64,000 nucleotides of DNA from Caprimulgus europaeus (Eukaryota; Chordata; Aves; Caprimulgiformes; Caprimulgidae). The translations under genes and the position numbers were made by a program. The notes below the pieces were generated by a model. The model had not been told where the DNA came from. It searched no databases and worked only from the letters and a program-made list of their open reading frames with translations. Shown piece by piece: positions 63,701-64,000 of the stretch. The stretch covers positions 3,658,001-3,722,000 of the forward strand of contig OU015541.1 in NCBI GenBank assembly GCA_907165065.1, given 5' to 3'. Numbering within the stretch: the first letter of the stretch is position 1; each line of letters opens with the position of its first letter.

Positions 63701-63820
63701 GCACAACACGGAGGGAGACCACTGTGAGCGATGCAAGGATGGCTACATGGGCAGCCACTCTGCTGAAGAACCCCTACAGTGTGTTGGGTGTCCATGCCCT
63801 CTTTCAGTTGCCTCCAACAA
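26630..63820 (+). CDS. LAMA5: Laminin subunit alpha-5, interior part of gene (42 exons, partial at both ends)
   Basis: Laminin alpha-5 is a secreted basement-membrane chain that assembles with beta and gamma chains (laminins 511/521). The spliced exons read in order: LN domain (second part), about 11 LE modules, domain IVb, LE modules, domain IVa (laminin IV type A), then more LE modules. This order, and strings such as [40 protein letters not shown] and [14 protein letters not shown], match alpha-5 better than alpha-3 as I remember them. Every junction is GT-AG and phase-compatible, except that e21 and e22 cannot both be used. About 1768 codons are present with e21 (1765 with e22). The signal peptide, first part of LN, coiled coil and LG domains lie outside. 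Most LE exons are 135-141 nt and phase 1 at both ends. Spans given are genomic and include introns. Identity is near certain; individual borders were placed by eye. Confidence 0.97.
26748..30514 (+). other. LAMA5: Intron e1-e2 (3.8 kb)
   Basis: Unique intron sequence with no recognised exon, CR1 fragment or RNA gene. Antisense and sense open frames of about 60-136 codons are present but show no domain signal. Confidence 0.7.
30515..30633 (+). CDS. LAMA5: LAMA5 e2: LN domain
   Basis: 119 nt, phase 1 in and 0 out. It encodes [11 protein letters not shown] through [14 protein letters not shown]. It has two cysteines (KRDC and AICTTE), which are conserved in laminin LN domains. Acceptor is gaacag; donor is gtgagc. 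Confidence 0.95.
30875..31045 (+). CDS. LAMA5: LAMA5 e3: LN domain
   Basis: 171 nt (57 codons), phase 0 at both ends. It encodes [19 protein letters not shown] through [17 protein letters not shown] is an N-glycosylation sequon. [11 protein letters not shown] lies in one of the most conserved parts of the LN fold. Donor is AGG|gtaag. Confidence 0.96.
31515..31612 (+). CDS. LAMA5: LAMA5 e4: end of LN and start of first LE module
   Basis: 98 nt, phase 0 in and 2 out. It encodes [14 protein letters not shown], the conserved end of LN, then [11 protein letters not shown], the first loop of LE1. Acceptor is ctctccag; donor is gtacgt. Confidence 0.96.
33713..33760. repeat. (GT)24 microsatellite
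   Basis: 48 bp of uninterrupted GT dinucleotide. The antisense Thr-His open frame over it is an artefact. Confidence 0.98.
36219..36264. repeat. A-rich tract
   Basis: Two poly-A runs (about 10 and 12 A) separated by a short spacer, about 155 bp upstream of e5. Confidence 0.85.
36419..36534 (+). CDS. LAMA5: LAMA5 e5: LE1 second half
   Basis: 116 nt, phase 2 in and 1 out. It encodes [20 protein letters not shown] through SANECQ, finishing the first EGF-like module. Cysteine spacing is typical of LE. Acceptor is ccttgcag. Confidence 0.95.
36535..37453 (+). other. LAMA5: Intron e5-e6
   Basis: 919 bp of unique intron; no repeat or exon recognised. Confidence 0.7.
37454..37572 (+). CDS. LAMA5: LAMA5 e6: LE2 first half
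   Basis: 119 nt, phase 1 in and 0 out. It encodes [20 protein letters not shown] through GGGVCIDCQ, the first loops of LE2. It contains the long alpha-5-type insertion between the second and third cysteines. Confidence 0.95.
37573..38382 (+). other. LAMA5: Intron e6-e7
   Basis: 810 bp of unique intron; nothing recognised. Confidence 0.65.
38383..38473 (+). CDS. LAMA5: LAMA5 e7: LE2 second half
   Basis: 91 nt, phase 0 in and 1 out. It encodes [19 protein letters not shown] through SPYICY, the end of LE2. Acceptor is tctttcag; donor is gtgagt. Confidence 0.95.
38474..39222 (+). other. LAMA5: Intron e7-e8
   Basis: 749 bp of unique intron; nothing recognised. Confidence 0.65.
39223..39357 (+). 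CDS. LAMA5: LAMA5 e8: LE3
   Basis: 135 nt, phase 1 at both ends, so it carries one whole LE module. It encodes [19 protein letters not shown] through NFPHCY with eight cysteines. The [10 protein letters not shown] pattern is shared with mammalian alpha-5. Confidence 0.96.
39803..39865 (+). CDS. LAMA5: LAMA5 e9: short linker exon before LE4
   Basis: 63 nt (21 codons), phase 1 at both ends. It encodes [17 protein letters not shown], the alpha-5 linker between LE3 and LE4. NDT is a sequon that also occurs in the mammalian sequence as I recall it. Acceptor is gtgtag. The symmetric phase means skipping would stay in frame. Confidence 0.9.
   Translation: MFQLSLTTILENKCSLQDRS
39866..41160 (+). other. 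LAMA5: Intron e9-e10 (1.3 kb)
   Basis: Unique intron with pyrimidine-rich stretches around 40425-40680; no exon or mobile element recognised. Confidence 0.65.
41161..41301 (+). CDS. LAMA5: LAMA5 e10: LE4
   Basis: 141 nt, phase 1 at both ends. It encodes [20 protein letters not shown] through YYGPSCQ, one LE module. [11 protein letters not shown] is shared with mammalian alpha-5. Confidence 0.96.
41302..41660 (+). other. LAMA5: Intron e10-e11
   Basis: 359 bp of unique intron; nothing recognised. Confidence 0.65.
41661..41798 (+). CDS. LAMA5: LAMA5 e11: LE5
   Basis: 138 nt, phase 1 at both ends. It encodes [20 protein letters not shown] through FNYPLCQ, one complete eight-cysteine LE module. 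Confidence 0.96.
41870..42100 (+). mobile_element. CR1 LINE fragment, 3' part, sense
   Basis: It contains the CR1 3' signature: an ACTGGAACAGGCTGCCCAG-like motif (here with ATTGG), a GGAGGTGTTCCAGAAAGG segment, then a GGATGATCTTAGAGGAC...CCAACC tail. 5'-truncated as usual for CR1. It fills about half of intron e11-e12; the start is approximate. Confidence 0.85.
42296..42430 (+). CDS. LAMA5: LAMA5 e12: LE6
   Basis: 135 nt, phase 1 at both ends. It encodes [19 protein letters not shown] through HHSYPHCY, one LE module. Acceptor is tgttgcag. Confidence 0.96.
42431..42922 (+). other. LAMA5: Intron e12-e13
   Basis: 492 bp of unique intron; nothing recognised. Confidence 0.65.
42923..43057 (+). 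CDS. LAMA5: LAMA5 e13: LE7
   Basis: 135 nt, phase 1 at both ends. It encodes [19 protein letters not shown] through FYGYPSCT, one LE module. The NNC/NCS segment contains an N-C-S sequon. Confidence 0.96.
43058..44938 (+). other. LAMA5: Intron e13-e14 (1.9 kb)
   Basis: It holds the CR1 copy at 43171-43543 and a T/G-rich stretch around 44144-44180. The rest is unique intron with no recognised exon. Confidence 0.7.
43171..43543 (+). mobile_element. CR1 LINE fragment, sense, sibling of 8813-9199
   Basis: A 5'-truncated CR1 3' end: a GAGGAGACTGAGAGGAGATC start, GTGGTGGAGCACTGG, then GAGTTGGACTTGATGATCC and a terminal GATTCTGTG. Over most of its length it matches the copy at 8813-9199 closely, including long identical stretches, so both come from the same subfamily. 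Confidence 0.9.
44939..45076 (+). CDS. LAMA5: LAMA5 e14: LE8
   Basis: 138 nt, phase 1 at both ends. It encodes [20 protein letters not shown] through AYGFPHCE. The segment [12 protein letters not shown] is shared with mammalian alpha-5. Donor is gtaatt. Confidence 0.96.
45151..45200 (-). mobile_element. Short CR1 3'-end remnant, antisense
   Basis: The sequence reads ATCATGGAATC...TTTGGGTTGGAATGG, the reverse complement of the usual CR1 3' terminus. Only about 50 bp survive. Confidence 0.6.
45289..45341 (+). CDS. LAMA5: LAMA5 e15: LE9 first part
   Basis: 53 nt, phase 1 in and 0 out. It encodes [18 protein letters not shown], the start of LE9. It has the same length and phases as e17. Confidence 0.92.
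45523..45622 (+). CDS. LAMA5: LAMA5 e16: LE9 second part
   Basis: 100 nt, phase 0 in and 1 out. It encodes [19 protein letters not shown] through NPYGCT, completing LE9. Confidence 0.95.
45623..46311 (+). other. LAMA5: Intron e16-e17
   Basis: 689 bp; it holds the antisense CR1 fragment at 45772-45978 and otherwise unique sequence. Confidence 0.7.
45772..45978 (-). mobile_element. CR1 LINE fragment, antisense
   Basis: Classic reverse-complement CR1 3' end: TCATAGAATCGTAGAATGG, GGTTGGAAGGGACCTTAAAA, CCAACCCCCCTGCCATGAG, then CTAGACCAGGTTGCTCAGAG. 5'-truncated. Confidence 0.93.
46312..46364 (+). CDS. LAMA5: LAMA5 e17: LE10 first part
   Basis: 53 nt, phase 1 in and 0 out. It encodes [18 protein letters not shown]. 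Length and phases are identical to e15. Donor is gtgggt. Confidence 0.92.
46365..46750 (+). other. LAMA5: Intron e17-e18
   Basis: 386 bp of unique intron; nothing recognised. Confidence 0.65.
46751..46856 (+). CDS. LAMA5: LAMA5 e18: LE10 second part
   Basis: 106 nt, phase 0 in and 1 out. It encodes [20 protein letters not shown] through NYFGCQ, completing LE10. Confidence 0.95.
46857..47572 (+). other. LAMA5: Intron e18-e19
   Basis: 716 bp of unique intron; nothing recognised. Confidence 0.65.
47573..47672 (+). CDS. LAMA5: LAMA5 e19: LE11 (last of domain V)
   Basis: 100 nt, phase 1 in and 2 out. It encodes [13 protein letters not shown] through RGPTCT. GC-rich. This module is truncated and leads directly into domain IVb. 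Confidence 0.94.
47872..48028 (+). CDS. LAMA5: LAMA5 e20: start of domain IVb
   Basis: 157 nt, phase 2 in and 0 out. It encodes [19 protein letters not shown] through [14 protein letters not shown], the conserved entry of domain IVb shared by alpha-5 and alpha-3B. Donor is gtatgc, a weak match to consensus. It splices to either e21 or e22. Confidence 0.95.
48029..49895 (+). other. LAMA5: Intron e20-e21 (1.9 kb)
   Basis: It holds a minisatellite at 49386-49617 and otherwise unique sequence. It lies directly upstream of the alternative exon pair, so its content may influence exon choice. Confidence 0.7.
49386..49617. repeat. 29-bp minisatellite, 8 copies
   Basis: Eight head-to-tail units of exactly 29 bp (232 bp). 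Each contains AATAACAAAAGCAAGAACTT followed by CTTAAACCC or a close variant. Copies differ by 0-3 bases with no length changes, suggesting recent expansion. It ends 278 bp upstream of e21. Confidence 0.96.
49896..50034 (+). CDS. LAMA5: LAMA5 e21: domain IVb, alternative exon a
   Basis: 139 nt, phase 0 in and 1 out. Acceptor is cccaccag; donor is gtaagt. It encodes [20 protein letters not shown], then [15 protein letters not shown] and VCGNC (the last Cys is completed by e23). It corresponds to the mammalian alpha-5 sequence as I recall it (LFWLVFRYVNRG, CANC). It has an NVT sequon at 49917 and an NCT sequon at the e23 join. It is homologous to e22 and cannot be spliced to it: the join reads AAC TAA. 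Confidence 0.95.
50035..50324 (+). other. LAMA5: 290-bp intron between alternative exons e21 and e22
   Basis: It contains three and a bit imperfect copies of CCCAGGTGTGCCC at 50111-50170 and a GGCA-rich run around 50214-50245. The 3' end (gctcttttgctttttgcag) is a good polypyrimidine tract for e22. It is long enough for splicing, so steric exclusion by size alone is unlikely. Confidence 0.8.
50325..50454 (+). CDS. LAMA5: LAMA5 e22: domain IVb, alternative exon b (homologous to e21)
   Basis: 130 nt, phase 0 in and 1 out. Strong acceptor and donor (AGAG|gtaagg). It encodes [19 protein letters not shown], then [19 protein letters not shown] and QPRRRG. It shares with e21 the pattern LF-x-V-x-RY-x-x-x-G-x-A-x-V-x-G. 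It is closer to the laminin alpha-3B segment as I recall it (LFRVILRYVNPG, GHITIYP). Splicing after e20 and before e23 is in frame (RRG-TEQ). It has no cysteine and no sequon. Splicing has not been observed, only inferred; a decayed duplicate is unlikely given the open frame and intact sites. Confidence 0.85.
50455..52847 (+). other. LAMA5: Intron e22-e23 (2.4 kb)
   Basis: Unique intron with a T-tract at about 51336-51349. No further homologous exon copy, CR1 fragment or RNA gene was recognised. Confidence 0.7.
52848..52990 (+). CDS. LAMA5: LAMA5 e23: domain IVb
   Basis: 143 nt, phase 1 in and 0 out. It encodes [20 protein letters not shown] through VEAEGVLL. It is the common acceptor for e21 (giving C-T-E-Q) and e22 (giving G-T-E-Q). 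STEPAF and FGEPFVLNP match mammalian alpha-5. Confidence 0.95.
53092..53198 (+). CDS. LAMA5: LAMA5 e24: domain IVb
   Basis: 107 nt, phase 0 in and 2 out. It encodes [20 protein letters not shown] through EQATQ, with the conserved VLLPSxYYEA. In the +1 frame reached if e21 and e22 are both skipped, a TAA occurs at 53144-53146. Confidence 0.95.
53199..53929 (+). other. LAMA5: Intron e24-e25
   Basis: 731 bp of unique intron; nothing recognised. Confidence 0.65.
53930..54083 (+). CDS. LAMA5: LAMA5 e25: domain IVb
   Basis: 154 nt, phase 2 in and 0 out. It encodes [18 protein letters not shown] through [12 protein letters not shown] and CSGSD. Acceptor is tgtttgtag. A 216-codon antisense frame over it is a shadow. 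Confidence 0.95.
54084..54436 (+). other. LAMA5: Intron e25-e26
   Basis: 353 bp of unique intron; nothing recognised. Confidence 0.65.
54437..54597 (+). CDS. LAMA5: LAMA5 e26: domain IVb
   Basis: 161 nt, phase 0 in and 2 out. It encodes [20 protein letters not shown], then [14 protein letters not shown] and FYPCVY. The PGxYxLVVEYAN block is typical of alpha-3B/alpha-5 domain IVb. Donor is gtatgg. Confidence 0.95.
54598..55178 (+). other. LAMA5: Intron e26-e27
   Basis: 581 bp of unique intron; nothing recognised. Confidence 0.65.
55179..55287 (+). CDS. LAMA5: LAMA5 e27: domain IVb
   Basis: 109 nt, phase 2 in and 0 out. It encodes [20 protein letters not shown] through ADFFL. The LCRG motif is conserved with mammalian alpha-5. 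Confidence 0.94.
55288..55809 (+). other. LAMA5: Intron e27-e28
   Basis: 522 bp of unique intron; nothing recognised. Confidence 0.65.
55810..55907 (+). CDS. LAMA5: LAMA5 e28: domain IVb
   Basis: 98 nt, phase 0 in and 2 out. It encodes [20 protein letters not shown] through [11 protein letters not shown]. It matches the EFVEPRVSCISSHGxF block of alpha-5. Confidence 0.94.
55908..56402 (+). other. LAMA5: Intron e28-e29
   Basis: 495 bp of unique intron, ending in a tandem acceptor (gcagcag). Confidence 0.65.
56403..56604 (+). CDS. LAMA5: LAMA5 e29: domain IVb, variable Pro/Ala-rich segment
   Basis: 202 nt, phase 2 in and 0 out. It encodes [18 protein letters not shown], a divergent Pro/Ala-rich stretch, then [14 protein letters not shown]. 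This is the least conserved part of domain IVb between bird and mammal. The acceptor is a NAGNAG (gcagcag, 56399-56405); the donor gtagtg is weak. Confidence 0.92.
56605..57025 (+). other. LAMA5: Intron e29-e30
   Basis: 421 bp of unique intron; nothing recognised. Confidence 0.65.
57026..57152 (+). CDS. LAMA5: LAMA5 e30: domain IVb
   Basis: 127 nt, phase 0 in and 1 out. It encodes [19 protein letters not shown], then [17 protein letters not shown]. The motif LGRYAF...[11 protein letters not shown] is diagnostic of alpha-5/alpha-3B. Confidence 0.96.
57345..57484 (+). CDS. LAMA5: LAMA5 e31: domain IVb
   Basis: 140 nt, phase 1 in and 0 out. It encodes [20 protein letters not shown] through [14 protein letters not shown] is a sequon; CPHGYGCR is conserved. 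Confidence 0.96.
57485..58282 (+). other. LAMA5: Intron e31-e32
   Basis: 798 bp of unique intron; nothing recognised. Confidence 0.65.
58283..58398 (+). CDS. LAMA5: LAMA5 e32: domain IVb
   Basis: 116 nt, phase 0 in and 2 out. It encodes [20 protein letters not shown], then [12 protein letters not shown] and [17 protein letters not shown] is identical to mammalian alpha-5 as I recall it. Confidence 0.97.
58672..58883 (+). CDS. LAMA5: LAMA5 e33: end of domain IVb and first LE of the next group
   Basis: 212 nt, phase 2 in and 1 out. It encodes [20 protein letters not shown], then [20 protein letters not shown], then [19 protein letters not shown] is the conserved exit of IVb. High GC. Confidence 0.97.
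59078..59282 (+). CDS. LAMA5: LAMA5 e34: LE modules
   Basis: 205 nt, phase 1 in and 2 out. It encodes [37 protein letters not shown] and DADSGQC: one whole LE module and the start of the next. Confidence 0.96.
59283..60175 (+). other. LAMA5: Intron e34-e35, mostly LTR
   Basis: 893 bp, of which about 650 bp (59467-60117) is a solo LTR. The 58 bp left before e35 contain a plausible branch point (TTTCTAATG, near 60143-60151) and a normal acceptor. Confidence 0.75.
59467..60117 (+). mobile_element. Solo LTR of an avian ERVL-like endogenous retrovirus
   Basis: It starts TGTCCTGGGTTTGCTAGGAT and ends near TGTCACA, with an AT-rich R/U5-like part containing ATTAAA. The start and AT-rich end resemble the common bird LTR with GATAGAGTTAATTTTCTTCC. 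Flanking cccgc and cccac could be a 5-bp target duplication with one change. No internal retroviral coding sequence is present. The family assignment is from memory. Confidence 0.8.
60176..60320 (+). CDS. LAMA5: LAMA5 e35: LE modules
   Basis: 145 nt, phase 2 in and 0 out. It encodes [20 protein letters not shown], then [20 protein letters not shown]. The end of one LE and the start of the next. Donor is gtcagt. Confidence 0.96.
60321..60858 (+). other. LAMA5: Intron e35-e36
   Basis: 538 bp of unique intron; nothing recognised. Confidence 0.65.
60859..60999 (+). CDS. LAMA5: LAMA5 e36: LE end and linker to domain IVa
   Basis: 141 nt, phase 0 at both ends. It encodes [37 protein letters not shown], then [13 protein letters not shown] is typical before laminin IV type A domains. 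Confidence 0.96.
61000..61378 (+). other. LAMA5: Intron e36-e37
   Basis: 379 bp of unique intron; nothing recognised. Confidence 0.65.
61379..61540 (+). CDS. LAMA5: LAMA5 e37: domain IVa (laminin IV type A)
   Basis: 162 nt (54 codons), phase 0 at both ends. It encodes [20 protein letters not shown], then [14 protein letters not shown]. WxAPxxYLGD is a hallmark of laminin IV type A. Confidence 0.97.
61720..61821 (+). CDS. LAMA5: LAMA5 e38: domain IVa with RGD
   Basis: 102 nt, phase 0 at both ends. It encodes [20 protein letters not shown], then [19 protein letters not shown] is the core of laminin IV. The donor gtgcag is weak. The next intron is only 85 bp. Confidence 0.96.
61771..61779 (+). 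other. LAMA5: RGD integrin-binding tripeptide in domain IVa
   Basis: Codons AGG GGT GAC encode Arg-Gly-Asp in frame in e38. From memory of the literature, mouse alpha-5 domain IVa binds integrins through an RGD; the position in the bird matches ([13 protein letters not shown]). Confidence 0.85.
61907..61990 (+). CDS. LAMA5: LAMA5 e39: domain IVa
   Basis: 84 nt (28 codons), phase 0 at both ends. It encodes [19 protein letters not shown], then HEGRLQLVE. Shortest IVa exon. Confidence 0.95.
62241..62471 (+). CDS. LAMA5: LAMA5 e40: end of domain IVa and start of LE
   Basis: 231 nt (77 codons), phase 0 at both ends. It encodes [35 protein letters not shown], then [23 protein letters not shown] and SREELM are laminin IV type A hallmarks. 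Confidence 0.97.
62472..63303 (+). other. LAMA5: Intron e40-e41
   Basis: 832 bp; it holds the CR1 copy at 62520-62784 and otherwise unique sequence. Confidence 0.7.
62520..62784 (+). mobile_element. CR1 LINE fragment, sense
   Basis: CR1 3' end: GGCTTTAAACTGGAAGGGG, AAGAAATTCTTCACTGTGAG, ACTGGCCCAGGTTGCCCAG, then GGTCCCTTCCAACCCAAACC and the terminal ATTCTATGAT. 5'-truncated; it begins about 50 bp after e40. Confidence 0.95.
63304..63417 (+). CDS. LAMA5: LAMA5 e41: LE module
   Basis: 114 nt (38 codons), phase 0 at both ends. It encodes [20 protein letters not shown], then [18 protein letters not shown]. Matches the mammalian GFYRDVKGLFLGRC block. Confidence 0.96.
63693..63820 (+). CDS. LAMA5: LAMA5 e42: LE module (last exon in window)
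   Basis: 128 nt, phase 0 in and 2 out. It encodes [20 protein letters not shown], then [10 protein letters not shown]. The frame continues past the window, after a gtaagt donor at 63821; 63821-64000 is intron. Confidence 0.96.
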
Positions 63821-64000
63821 GTAAGTACCCTGAGATGGGATTGTCTGTTTGGCCTCACTGTTTAACCACTGGGAACTATGCTGTGCCACATCAGGGCACT
63901 GGCTTGGCACTGGTGGGTGTCCCAATGCCAGTTTTGTCCATGACCCCAAACCATATCCATGGCCTTTTCCCAAGGCCCCAGCAGCCCACACTGAGTGATC

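Noticed and set aside
26630..63820. Assignment to LAMA3 rather than LAMA5
   Set aside because: LN, domain V (including [11 protein letters not shown]), and [12 protein letters not shown] agree with alpha-5; only exon e22 looks alpha-3-like.

Overview
This window is avian nuclear DNA lying entirely inside one large multi-exon gene on the + strand, laminin subunit alpha-5 (LAMA5). The avian call rests on several CR1 non-LTR fragments in both orientations that carry the bird-type 3' end, on a solo LTR of a type I recall as widespread in birds, and on short GT-AG introns. The species cannot be fixed from the sequence.

Layout. 1-26629 is intron: no exon of LAMA5 or of any other gene was recognised, only CR1 fragments and simple repeats. 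From 26630 to 63820 there are 42 exons, named e1-e42 here, all with GT-AG borders and compatible phases apart from one informative exception. e1-e4 encode the second part of the laminin N-terminal (LN) domain. e4-e19 encode about eleven laminin EGF-like (LE) modules, domain V. e19-e33 encode the large domain IVb. e33-e36 encode the next LE group. e37-e40 encode the laminin IV type A domain (IVa), with an RGD tripeptide. e40-e42 begin the following LE group, and the reading frame continues beyond the window. The exons (one of e21/e22 counted) sum to about 5.3 kb, about 1768 codons, roughly half of a full alpha-5 chain. The signal peptide, first part of LN, coiled coil and LG domains lie outside.

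Main discovery. e21 and e22 are adjacent, homologous exons in domain IVb, separated by 290 bp. Each starts in phase 0 and ends in phase 1, so each alone joins e20 to e23 in frame. Including both creates an immediate stop codon (AAC TAA), and skipping both shifts the frame and reaches a stop in e24. This is the arrangement expected of mutually exclusive exons. The e21 form matches the mammalian alpha-5 sequence as I recall it; the e22 form looks more like the matching part of laminin alpha-3B. The two differ in cysteines, N-glycosylation sequons and a basic Arg-Arg-Arg run. A 29-bp x 8 minisatellite lies about 280 bp upstream of the pair.

The gene product is a secreted basement-membrane chain: LN mediates network polymerisation, LE modules form a rod, and IVb/IVa are globular inserts in that rod. 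No RNA gene, CRISPR array, operon or second protein-coding gene was found.
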